DNA from: Pirellulimonas nuda | GTDB taxonomy: Bacteria; Planctomycetota; Planctomycetia; Pirellulales; Lacipirellulaceae | Length of the DNA stretch: 64,000 bases | Direction of reading: 5' to 3' | Assembly (NCBI RefSeq): GCF_007750855.1 | Contig: NZ_CP036291.1 | Span: 3,720,001 to 3,784,000, forward strand | Shown: piece after piece, positions 56,290 through 64,000 of the stretch | Layout: each line of letters starts with the position of its first letter | Numbering within the stretch: position 1 is the stretch's first letter | Notes under the pieces: model-generated | Databases searched by the model: none | Seen by the model: only the letters and a program-made list of their open reading frames with translations | What the model was told of the DNA's origin: nothing | Translations under genes and position numbers: made by a program

Positions 56290-57537
56290 CTAACCCCCGC
56301 AGATCCCGCAAGCCTTCCCTTCCTCCGCCGTGCAGTAATCGCCACGCTTGGTCGTACCGTATGACTGGCAGCTCGCGTTGTGGCGGACCCCGCTGCTGGT
56401 GTTGAGCCAGAACCCGGTCGGCTGCCCGCGATCGGCCGCCGCCGCGGCCTTCGGGGGCCCTTGGACCGGGGTGATGGCCTCTGGAGCAACGAGACTACCC
56501 TGCGGCCTGACAACGCCAGGCCGGCTCGCCTGTGCGCCCCTGGGCGGCGCCAGCTGGCCGTTGAGCTGGGCCGCGATCCGGTACCCCGCGGCAACGGCCC
56601 GCTGTTTGCCGAGCCTCCCGGCGTCCGCGTAGTAGTCATCGGGCGGGTTCACCGAGCCGAGGTCGCGCCGCTTGCCCTCTGCAGCGGCGACCATCGAGCG
56701 GATGTGTTCGGTATAAACCCCCGAGCTGGCTAGGTGGTGGCACTCTCTGAGCCAGTCCGCGGTGCTGGAGACCTTCAACGCTTCGGCGCCCGCTTCGGCG
56801 CCGGTCGACAGCTCGAAGGCTTCCTTGCGGATGCGGTTGTAGTCGGCCCGCGGCAGGATCGACGCGTCCCACACGGAGTGCAAGTTCTGCTTGCCCTTGG
56901 TCGGGATCTGATTGCCGCCACGGTCCCCCCCCGGAAACCTTACTTGCGAGAACAACGCCGCCGCGTGGCAGGGCTGGTGGGCGTCGCCGATCAGGTGCAG
57001 CACCCAGCAGAGGTGAACCGCACGATCGTGCGTCGCGGCGTCCTCGTCCCGCACAATCCGAAGTGAGTTGCCGATCGCCTGGACCACGTTCATCGCGAAC
57101 GCGTCCCGGTCCGCGGGAATGTCGGTGGACCGGTTCACCTTCAGACCGGGCTCTAACACTGCTCGGTCATTCGGGGTCAGGAATACCGGCAGGTTGATGT
57201 AGTGCCAGGTAGGGCGGTTATACCTCCGCACGTCATCGTCGGTGACGACGTCCGAGCGGCCACGCACGAGGTCAGGCCAAGTCCCGGCGTGGGCGAACAG
57301 CCACTGGTCCTGCTCGGCCGGGCTGCCGCTCCAAACGTTCTCTGGCATCTTGCCGAGGAAGTGCTGCTCATAGCGTGGGTGGGCCTTCAGCAACGCCACC
57401 GCGGACGCCTGGGTAACGTCGTCCAGCTGCTCCCACGCGATCAGGTCGATCACGTTGTGGCCGGGCCCGTTCCAGCCGAGGCACGAGGCGGGTTGCAGGG
57501 TGAGCCCCAGTAGCACGGCCTTCAGCAGCAGACGCAT
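56290..57537 (-). CDS. Secreted S1/P1-type nuclease with Cys-rich tail
   Basis: 415 residues from ATG 57537. The signal peptide ends ASCLG, leaving WNGPGH at the mature start (W22, H27), whose N-terminal Trp binds zinc in this family. FAHAGTWPD, PTWHYINLPVF and CWVLHLIGDAHQPCHA supply the remaining trinuclear zinc ligands. HSVWDASILP follows. These enzymes cut single-stranded DNA and RNA outside the cell. A C-terminal extension with HNASCQSYGTTKRGDYC and GKACGICGG forms a four-Cys cluster, possibly a small metal-binding knuckle. The start overlaps the upstream nuclease gene by 16 bases. Confidence 0.85.
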   Translation of the reverse strand: MRLLLKAVLLGLTLQPASCLGWNGPGHNVIDLIAWEQLDDVTQASAVALLKAHPRYEQHFLGKMPENVWSGSPAEQDQWLFAHAGTWPDLVRGRSDVVTDDDVRRYNRPTWHYINLPVFLTPNDRAVLEPGLKVNRSTDIPADRDAFAMNVVQAIGNSLRIVRDEDAATHDRAVHLCWVLHLIGDAHQPCHAAALFSQVRFPGGDRGGNQIPTKGKQNLHSVWDASILPRADYNRIRKEAFELSTGAEAGAEALKVSSTADWLRECHHLASSGVYTEHIRSMVAAAEGKRRDLGSVNPPDDYYADAGRLGKQRAVAAGYRIAAQLNGQLAPPRGAQASRPGVVRPQGSLVAPEAITPVQGPPKAAAAADRGQPTGFWLNTSSGVRHNASCQSYGTTKRGDYCTAEEGKACGICGG

Positions 57538-59120
57538 GTCCTTCCCCAGGAAGTGGCCAACGACCCTACGATCAGCCCGAGCAACAGGCACGAAGGCTCA
57601 GGCACGCTCGCACCTGCTACGCCGGTGGCCGACCCCCCGGCCAACGCGTCTCGCCAGACCGAGAAGTCCGCCGCATCGACCACGCCGTCAGAGTTGCCAT
57701 CCGCCGCGAGGTCCATTGTCGAGCCGAAAGCGGACTTCCAGGTCGCGTAATCGCCCAGCTCAACGACGCCATTGCCGTTGTAGTCCCCGATCACCGCGGA
57801 GGCGACCTCCCAAATCAGCGGGATCTGGGCGAAGCCATTGGCGACGCCTTGGCTCGTGCTGCTGATGGTCACGATGCCCGACTGCATTCCCACGAAACTC
57901 GTGTCGAGAGCCAGCGAGAGCATCGCGGAGGTCCCGTCGGATAGTAATGATCCGCTTGCCGCACCGCTCAGTCCCCCAGAGAGTGACACGGCCCAGTCGA
58001 GCTCGTCGGCGCCAATCGAAGCCACTACATCGGCGATGTTCTGCACCGTGAGCGACAGGCTAGCTGCCTGCCCCAAGGAGTACGAAGCCGCGGGGGCATC
58101 CAGCGCGTAACCCAGCACGGCGGGGACCTGGTAGTCCACCACGACCGGCAGGTGGTCGCTGGCGCCCTCCAGGGCCGACAGCACGCTGGGCGTGGCGCCG
58201 CTGCCAGAGGTGATGCTCCCGTTGAGCTGGTGCGTGCCGTTGTTCCCGAACGTGCGGTAGCTCCCCGTCAGGTAGTCGAGCCCCTCGCCGTCGAGCAGCT
58301 CGCCGGTGACCAACTGAAAATCAAAGCGGTCGTCGACGCCGCCGGTGATCTGCCCGGGGTACTGCTGCGAGTCGGCCGGGGACTGGGTGTGAACCTGCTT
58401 GAAAGCCGAAGAGTTGTTCCAGTCGCCGGGCTTGGCGATCGGGTCGAACGCCTGGCCCGGCCCTGACGAGAGCAGCTTCTGGTACATCGCCTCGCTACTG
58501 CTCTGGATGTTGAAGTCCCCGCTCAAGATCGCGGAGGTTCCTTGCCCGAGAGCGTCGAGGTTCGCACGCAGGGCCGTCGCCTCGATCAGGCGGCGGGCTT
58601 CGTTGGAGCTGCCGGTCGAGGCCTTGTAGTGGTTGCTGTACAGGTAGAAGTCTGCCGAAGCGTCGTAGCCGACGGGCCGAAGCTGATACCGCAGCGTTGA
58701 GCGGGTCTGGTTGCTGGTATTGACTTCGCCGAACGCCTGCGTGGCGATCAGCTCGACCGTTTGTGTGTTGTAGACCATCCCGGGGAGCCCGGCGCCGGTC
58801 GACCCAGCGCTCGCGGGAATTGGGGCCGCGGCATAGGTCCCGGCGCCGTAGAGGCTGTTCAGCACGCTCACGAAAGAAGCCGTCGCGGCCGCGTTGGTCT
58901 GCTCTTGCAGGCTGAGCACGTCGATCGGCTTGGCGACCCCCCCCACCGACTCCTGGCCAATCGCCGCGAACACGGTCGACACTCCGGCACGGGCGCCCCC
59001 GCCGGTATTCCAGTCGACAATCCGCAGCTGTGCGTCACTGTCGCCGGCGGCGAGCAGCAGGGCAACGATGCAAAGCGGTTTGGAAAGGACTACCCGCGTC
59101 AAGAATCCCACCGCTCGCAT
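57522..59120 (-). CDS. Secreted endonuclease/exonuclease/phosphatase protein with dockerin and PEP-CTERM
   Basis: 532 residues with a signal peptide (about 1-30, DSDA). The EEP fold is visible from RIVDWNTGGGA through DVLSLQEQTN (metal Glu), FYLYSNHYKAS, ILSGDFNIQSS and EGASDHLPVVVDY (catalytic His). A beta-rich region, a dockerin-like calcium segment (GDYNGNGVVELGDYATWK, DGVVDAADFSVWRDAL) and a sorting tail SVPEPSCLLLGLIVGSLA follow; the last residues (RTCVCC) are unusual for PEP-CTERM. It probably cuts DNA or phosphodiesters at the surface. Overlaps the S1/P1 nuclease gene, so both are co-translated. Confidence 0.85.
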   Translation of the reverse strand: MRAVGFLTRVVLSKPLCIVALLLAAGDSDAQLRIVDWNTGGGARAGVSTVFAAIGQESVGGVAKPIDVLSLQEQTNAAATASFVSVLNSLYGAGTYAAAPIPASAGSTGAGLPGMVYNTQTVELIATQAFGEVNTSNQTRSTLRYQLRPVGYDASADFYLYSNHYKASTGSSNEARRLIEATALRANLDALGQGTSAILSGDFNIQSSSEAMYQKLLSSGPGQAFDPIAKPGDWNNSSAFKQVHTQSPADSQQYPGQITGGVDDRFDFQLVTGELLDGEGLDYLTGSYRTFGNNGTHQLNGSITSGSGATPSVLSALEGASDHLPVVVDYQVPAVLGYALDAPAASYSLGQAASLSLTVQNIADVVASIGADELDWAVSLSGGLSGAASGSLLSDGTSAMLSLALDTSFVGMQSGIVTISSTSQGVANGFAQIPLIWEVASAVIGDYNGNGVVELGDYATWKSAFGSTMDLAADGNSDGVVDAADFSVWRDALAGGSATGVAGASVPEPSCLLLGLIVGSLATSWGRTCVCC

Positions 59121-59706
59121 TGAGTTGCGCCTCTTTCTACTTCTTATAGTTCAGTCAACGCCGTAGCCGGCACGCAGGTCGGGCCCGCTGGCTCCGCAGA
59201 ACATATCGCCCCGCCCGCTACCCGCGGCCAGCAGGCAGCGGGTCCTCCGGAACTCCGCAAGGCGACTGTCGTGTCGGTCGTGCCGCCGCTGGATTGCCTG
59301 CGCGGCACGCGCCGCTGGGCTTGGGGCATGATAACCAGGCGCGGGGCCGAGGGCGAGCAATCGGCCGAATTCAGCAGGAGGATGCGGTTTGACGCGACGC
59401 CATTTCACACGTCGCCCAACCTGCGCTTCGCTGCTGGTGATCTTTCCGTGACTCGCCGTGAAAATGCCCGAACTTGACGCCTGAGAACAAGCCTGCGTGT
59501 TTCCCGTCGAGCTCCAGCCCGCTCGGCGGTCGGGACACCACAGCGTTCAGCCGGGACCGGAGCAACTCGCTCCCGCCACGACTCTGATCGCAAGCTGTGC
59601 GTGTGAGGCGCGGGCTTTGTGGCCGGGGCCGAAAACCGTCACCACCATCGAAACGCGTGGGTCGCCAGTCGGGGAACGTTTGCGACATCAACGCCGGCAG
59701 CAGCGG
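59121..59706. other. Non-coding stretch between nuclease and lipoprotein genes
   Basis: No gene or clear element recognised. It should hold the promoter of the nuclease operon at its left edge. Confidence 0.4.
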
Positions 59707-60129
59707 CTATTTGACTTCGATCGTAACCTGCTGGTCGCCGGGCGCCACCTCTTGGCGGAGCGGAGACGTGCCGACGGTGGTGTAATCAGGCCCGAACCGC
59801 ACCTTCACACCCCTCCCGTCTGCCGACGCAGCGAGCCGTTGATCGGAGAGCGTCACGATGTGGCTTCCGACCATGGCCCCAGGATGGGCGCCCTTGCCCC
59901 GCTCGCGGTACTCCAGCTGGAACCGTCCCTCGGAATCGGTCAGGCCGGATGAGGCCGGACCCTCAACCCCCTGGGCCGGCACAAACTGAACCATCACCTC
60001 GGGCGCGGGGGCGCCATCCACCAGCAGCTGACCACTAACTTGGCCGACGTTTAACCCCCTGCTGCATCCCGCCGCGAGCAGCAGGGACGCGAGCAGCATC
60101 GCGGGGTGCACCCCCCTGCTACTGCGCAT
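59707..60129 (-). CDS. Small lipoprotein paired with the DUF1559 protein
   Basis: 140 residues. The signal ends [14 protein letters not shown], with the lipidated Cys near 22. The single domain has [19 protein letters not shown] and [15 protein letters not shown], the transthyretin/carboxypeptidase-regulatory fold, ending QQVTIEVK. It overlaps the DUF1559 gene by 11 bases, the tightest pairing among the three such pairs in the window. Role unknown. Confidence 0.8.
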   Translation of the reverse strand: MRSSRGVHPAMLLASLLLAAGCSRGLNVGQVSGQLLVDGAPAPEVMVQFVPAQGVEGPASSGLTDSEGRFQLEYRERGKGAHPGAMVGSHIVTLSDQRLAASADGRGVKVRFGPDYTTVGTSPLRQEVAPGDQQVTIEVK

Positions 60130-61165
60130 CGATGACCTCCTCGCCCGCCCGGGTCGAAAGGCTTTGAAGCGTGACTAGGTCGATGTCTTCCGCCAAGAAA
60201 GTCGCAGAGCCGTCGCAATTGACGAACCCAGAGACCCCCGGATGGCCGCTGCCCCAACCGTTGAAGCGGCGGTCTTGAGAAAAGAAGCTGTTGCTTGAAC
60301 TCTGAAAATCCTCGGCCAAGAGGTTGATGCCGACTGCTGAGGAGCAGAACAGCGCCGCCATCCCCTTGGTCCCCCCCATCCATGCCCACGGAGATACCTC
60401 GTGCATCTTCATCCCGCTGTTGTTAGAAGTCCACGTGTCGAAGAAAGGGTCCGCGTGATACTTCTCACCGATCAGAAACGTCTTCGACGAGCCATCGGTG
60501 ATGTTCCGCATCCTGATAGGCTTAAGATTCTGATGGTTCTGCACCAGGCTGTGCGGTGCTTTCAGGGTGGCATCGGGCCCCGTCAAGAAATAGACGCCGT
60601 TGGGCTTGATCGCGAACTGCGAGTTCTTGAGGTAGTAGGAACCGGTGCCGTAGTTGCCCGCGTAGCTTGTGGGTGAGTAGTAGCCCGGCGCGTTCCCGGA
60701 AGCGCTGCCGGAGGGAAATGCCGATGGCGCGGTCCGAAACTGAATCAGCTTGGACTCAAACTGGTCGGACGGGCAGACAAGGACTCCGATCTCGGTCGCC
60801 GCCAACGAGATCGCTGGGTCGTTGGAAACATTCGCGAGAGAGGTCTCAAAATCCCACCGCGAGTAGACCGTCTGCTCTTCGAGGTAGGGGAGCAGCTCGA
60901 TCAAGAACGTGCTCTTTGTGTAGTTGTTCGTCGGCCGCATCTCTTGACCGATCGGGAATGAGCCGGCCGTGTCGTGGTGGTTGATCGACGCAAGCCCCAA
61001 CTGCTTGAGTTGGCTCAGGCACTGGGTGCGCCGAGCTGCTTCGCGGGCGCTCTGCACGGCCGGCAACAGCAACGCCACGAGGATGCCGATAATGGCGATG
61101 ACGACAAGCAACTCAACCAGAGTGAAGCCTTGTCGAGATCGCCACGCCGTGAGCGTGGATGTCAT
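60119..61165 (-). CDS. DUF1559 prepilin-type protein
   Basis: 348 residues. A short basic leader (TAWRSRQG) precedes [19 protein letters not shown] and [22 protein letters not shown]1559 blocks include [38 protein letters not shown] and ILTLQSL-like ends. First gene of a two-gene minus-strand operon with the lipoprotein. Third such pair in the window. Confidence 0.9.
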   Translation of the reverse strand: MTSTLTAWRSRQGFTLVELLVVIAIIGILVALLLPAVQSAREAARRTQCLSQLKQLGLASINHHDTAGSFPIGQEMRPTNNYTKSTFLIELLPYLEEQTVYSRWDFETSLANVSNDPAISLAATEIGVLVCPSDQFESKLIQFRTAPSAFPSGSASGNAPGYYSPTSYAGNYGTGSYYLKNSQFAIKPNGVYFLTGPDATLKAPHSLVQNHQNLKPIRMRNITDGSSKTFLIGEKYHADPFFDTWTSNNSGMKMHEVSPWAWMGGTKGMAALFCSSAVGINLLAEDFQSSSNSFFSQDRRFNGWGSGHPGVSGFVNCDGSATFLAEDIDLVTLQSLSTRAGEEVIDAQ

Positions 61166-62136
61166 AGAAACTCGGAAGATCTAAGGTACACTGAGCAACC
61201 GCACAATCGAACTGGGCGGGGCGCCAGAGCGGGGCTCGCGAAGCTCATCGTCTAGGTGGGAACGCTACGATCCAGGTGGGACAACCATGCAGCCTCACTC
61301 CAAAGACGCCGCCGCGTCTCGTGGCCTTGCAAGCAATGCACTCTCCGGCAGCCTGCGTCGCCACCTAGGAGGTTACCTGTCTCCTGCCTGAAAAGCAATC
61401 ACCAAGAGCAGACTATTTGGCGTGTTCTCCGACGGCGGGTCATCCGCGCGACCCGTGAGACTTCCCGTCCTAACCGAGCCTATCTCACGACGCCGTTGGA
61501 TACGGTCCGTCTCGTCAACAAGCTCCTCCCAAAACCGTCGTACAGCGGCGCGTGACGATCCTCGGCCCTCGGGTAGCACATCACCTCGCGACGGCCGTCG
61601 TTCGCTGCGTCGCTGCGGGTCTTGGCTAGTGTCTCCACCCCCCCTGCCCTTTCCTTTGCAATCTTCCGCGTTCTACATCCGCGTGGGCAGGCGCGCCCGG
61701 GCCGCAGCTTTGGGCGTCGACGCCGCGCATGGTTGCCCGGCATTGCGGCTGGGTCAGAGAACGTAATGCGGGCGAAACTCCGCCCGCACAATAGCTACGC
61801 GCGGGAGCAACGTCGCTCAGGTGATCATGTCCCACCCAGTGTAATCGCCCATTGCACCGTACTGCATGCAGTGCTCACCGCTATACCCTCGCGAGTCGGC
61901 CGCGACGCTTCTTGCCGTGAATAATGCAACAGCAAGGCAGAACGGCGGCCATCCGCAAAAAGAGCCGGCGGCGATTAAGATTCCGTGAAACTTCCCGAAT
62001 TTTACTTCCCCGCCGGTGCATTCGTCGTTAGTCTACCGGCATCAGCTGAGGGTGCGATGTGCACGCCCTCTCCCCGCCTCGCCCCGGTTCACCCCTCCAG
62101 GGTTGCCGGTGCCCCCCCTAACCTGGAGAAAGTCTA
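61166..62136. other. Non-coding stretch upstream of a PEP-CTERM gene
   Basis: No gene with ribosome site or motif found. The region serves two divergent genes and should hold both promoters. GGAGAAAG lies just before ATG 62137. Confidence 0.4.
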
Positions 62137-62826
62137 ATGCTTGGGAAATTGAGTTGTGCTGCGCTGTGCGCAGCGCTCGTATCGTTCGCCGGCGGCGCCG
62201 CGGCCGACCACATCTGGATCAACGAGTTCCATTACGACAACGACGGTGCAGACGCCAACGAGTTCGTTGAAGTCGCCGTCCGGTCCGGCCCCGCGTTCAA
62301 TCCCGCTGATTTCTCGGTGCAGCCCTACAACGGCAACGGCGGTGCCACGTACGGCACAGCTCAGCCCCTCTCGGCATTCACCGTCGGCGCTACTTCCCCG
62401 ATCGCAGGAAGTGTCGAGTCGGTCACGTTCTACAGCTTCGTCTTCACCGGCACCGACTCGAACGGGCTTCAGAACGGCGCGCCCGACGGCCTCGCACTCG
62501 TTAATACGGTCACGCCGTCAGTCGTTGAGTTCCTCAGCTACGAAGGCTCGTTCATGGCGACGAATGGACCCGCCATGGGCGCGACTTCGGTCGATATTGG
62601 CGTCTCAGAGACAGACGACGGCGTCCTGACCTCGCTTGGGCTGGTCGGCGCCGGATCCTCTGCCGCCGACTTCACTTGGGCGCTGATTGCGGACGGCTCT
62701 GCGACGCCTGGCGCCGTCAATACCGGTCAAACCTTAGGCCCGGCTGCAGTACCCGAACCCGCCAGCATCGCCCTGATGGCCCTCTGCGTCGCCGGCGTTG
62801 TGGGGATGCGATATCGCCTTGGCTAA
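62137..62826 (+). CDS. PEP-CTERM protein with lamin-tail-like domain
   Basis: 229 residues preceded by GGAGAAAG. Signal peptide about 1-23 (GGAAA). HIWINEFHYDNDGADANEF followed by VEVAVRSGPAFNP is the start of a lamin-tail-domain (LTD) fold, and DGLALVNTVTPSVVEFLSY is its characteristic strand pair. The sorting tail reads VPEPASIALMALCVAGVVG, MRYRLG. Likely anchored or released by exosortase; LTD domains are often on secreted nucleases and surface proteins. A strong terminator follows. Confidence 0.85.
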   Translation: MLGKLSCAALCAALVSFAGGAAADHIWINEFHYDNDGADANEFVEVAVRSGPAFNPADFSVQPYNGNGGATYGTAQPLSAFTVGATSPIAGSVESVTFYSFVFTGTDSNGLQNGAPDGLALVNTVTPSVVEFLSYEGSFMATNGPAMGATSVDIGVSETDDGVLTSLGLVGAGSSAADFTWALIADGSATPGAVNTGQTLGPAAVPEPASIALMALCVAGVVGMRYRLG

Positions 62827-62851
62827 CGGCGAGAGGTCCTAGCGATCGTTT

Positions 62852-62884
62852 GCAGCCGCGGGTCGCCAGCCCCGCGGCTGCTTT
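62852..62884 (+). terminator. Rho-independent terminator after the LTD PEP-CTERM gene
   Basis: An 11-base perfect stem, GCAGCCGCGGG with CCCGCGGCTGC, encloses an 8-base loop and is followed by TTT. It lies 25 bases after the stop. Confidence 0.8.
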
Positions 62885-62961
62885 AAAGGAGAAAGGTCAT
62901 CCCGCAACTTCGTATACTGCAGTTCCGCTCGGTTCAAATAGCACGATAGGAAGATTCTATT

Positions 62962-64000
62962 ATGAGGCTCGCTCAGCTTATTGGGTGCCTATCGGCCACC
63001 CTTGCGTTTGCAACCCCAGTTTGCGCCGTCGAACTCGCAAGGGCGGTAACCCCGACGCTCTCAGGCGAAACGAACGTCACAGGTTTCTCGATCGGAACTC
63101 CGACGGGGTTCCTCGCCCCGGTTTATACCTACTGGGTCGATTTCGCGGGCTCGGGCGACACCTTTGGCTACTCAGCACGTTTTAACGTTGACAACCCGAG
63201 TACCGACCCCATCGAGATCGATCCGGCATTTGCCTTGCTCGACGATACTGCCGGAACATTTCCGACGGACATGGTCGGGATCGTCAAGTCAACCGATTTT
63301 GATAATTTCTTTGGCATCAGCGACACCGTAAACCCCGACACCAATGGACCGGCCACGGGAGGCACGGCTGTCACGGAGACCGCTCTGTTCACGGCGACAT
63401 GGAGCTTTGACGTGTCCGCGGCGGTGGGCGGGCTGACGATTGGAATTGACCTAGCCGCGATGGGAGACTTTGAAGCCACGGGGAGCACGGCGGATATGTT
63501 CGCCTTCTCATACTCGTTCGACGGTGCAAACTTTGTTGATTTCTTGCCGACGGTTGTTAGAGAAGACATCGACAATGCTTCCTATACCCTCGAAGCCGGC
63601 ACGGTAGTGCTGCTCAACGACCCCGTAGAGGCCGACTCCACGCTGCTGACCAACGAGTTCCGTACGTTCAGCAGCTCAATTGGAGCGGCTCAATCGTCGA
63701 CCCTTTCGGTCCGCTTTACGGGCCAAACTGATGCTGCGGCTGAGGGCCTGGCGTTTCGAAACCTCACGGTTTCTGACAACGACATCAGCGCCGGCACGGT
63801 GGGCGACTACAACAACGACGGCGTTGTCGACGCCGCCGACTACACCGTTTGGCGCGATAACCTGGGCCTGGATGGCTCTGGACTTTCCAACCGCGACCCC
63901 TCGCAAACAGGCCCCGTTGACGGCGCCGACTACAGTTTCTGGAAAGGCACTTTTGGCCAGCCCGCGGTCGCCGCCATCGCCGGATCGTCGGTCCCCGAGC
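62962..64000 (+). CDS. Secreted PEP-CTERM protein with dockerin-like segment, cut by the window edge
   Basis: The frame opens at ATG 62962 and is still open at the window end (346 codons). Signal peptide MRLAQLIGCLSATLAFATP. A beta-sandwich-like body (VYTYWVDFAGSGDTFGYSA, TATWSFDVSAAVGGLTIG, LSVRFTGQTDAA) precedes a dockerin-like calcium pair (GDYNNDGVVDAADYTVWRD, DGADYSFWKGTFG). The last visible residues are SSVPE, the beginning of the PEP sorting motif, so only the short tail is missing. Binding partner unknown. Confidence 0.85.
   Translation, partial: MRLAQLIGCLSATLAFATPVCAVELARAVTPTLSGETNVTGFSIGTPTGFLAPVYTYWVDFAGSGDTFGYSARFNVDNPSTDPIEIDPAFALLDDTAGTFPTDMVGIVKSTDFDNFFGISDTVNPDTNGPATGGTAVTETALFTATWSFDVSAAVGGLTIGIDLAAMGDFEATGSTADMFAFSYSFDGANFVDFLPTVVREDIDNASYTLEAGTVVLLNDPVEADSTLLTNEFRTFSSSIGAAQSSTLSVRFTGQTDAAAEGLAFRNLTVSDNDISAGTVGDYNNDGVVDAADYTVWRDNLGLDGSGLSNRDPSQTGPVDGADYSFWKGTFGQPAVAAIAGSSVPE

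Overview
The window looks like a chromosomal stretch of a marine, GC-rich planctomycete of the order Pirellulales, probably a Lacipirellulaceae-type genome. The evidence is the combination of DUF1559 prepilin-like proteins, PEP-CTERM and dockerin-like secreted proteins, a LEPR-XLL surface protein, a DUF1501/PSD1 cytochrome pair, a sulfatase, TAT-exported Gfo/Idh/MocA oxidoreductases and an ECF sigma/FecR-LamG pair. The species cannot be named from the sequence alone. No rRNA, tRNA or CRISPR array was seen.

Layout: 0-5 kb has a clipped membrane gene, a BNR-type secreted protein, a DUF1801 protein and a chimeric scrap made of a Gfo/Idh/MocA fragment joined to a Ycf46-like ATPase fragment. 5-8 kb carries two translationally coupled GTPases. 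8.3-12.5 kb is a three-gene minus-strand operon (SbnA-like synthase, FAD/NAD(P) protein, Y4yA-type PLP enzyme) resembling siderophore-type amino-acid biosynthesis. 12.6-14.8 kb holds a PAP2 phosphatase, a small conserved protein and a DUF3891 protein. 14.8-18.4 kb is a gene graveyard: Fic tail, decayed MscS channel, 5'-truncated IS630 and a GH2 tail. 18.8 kb encodes a secreted GH62-CE1 bifunctional xylan-type enzyme.

21.5-37.7 kb is the most coherent block. It has a secreted FAD oxidoreductase and a large LEPR-XLL GH50-like agarase on the minus strand. On the plus strand are two paralogous PEP-CTERM proteins, then a tightly overlapping operon: ECF sigma, FecR/LamG protein, FAD oxidoreductase, prepilin-like DUF1559 protein, small lipoprotein, second FAD oxidoreductase. 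The agarase and both PEP-CTERM proteins appear to share a jelly-roll-like module, which suggests one polysaccharide-responsive surface system.

37.8-50 kb has an IS701 remnant, HAF/PEP-CTERM scraps, a sulfatase, a globin, a DUF1501/PSD1 cytochrome pair, a Gfo/Idh/MocA oxidoreductase, a phytanoyl-CoA dioxygenase-like enzyme and a divergent AraC regulator. 50.4-53.2 kb is a decaying terminal-oxidase accessory locus. Its SCO1/SenC gene is split by an intact IS5/IS903-type element with a perfect 9-bp target duplication, and removing the element restores the reading frame. An IS200 element follows. 54-61 kb carries two more prepilin-lipoprotein pairs and a pair of secreted nucleases. The window ends with two PEP-CTERM proteins, the last cut by the edge.
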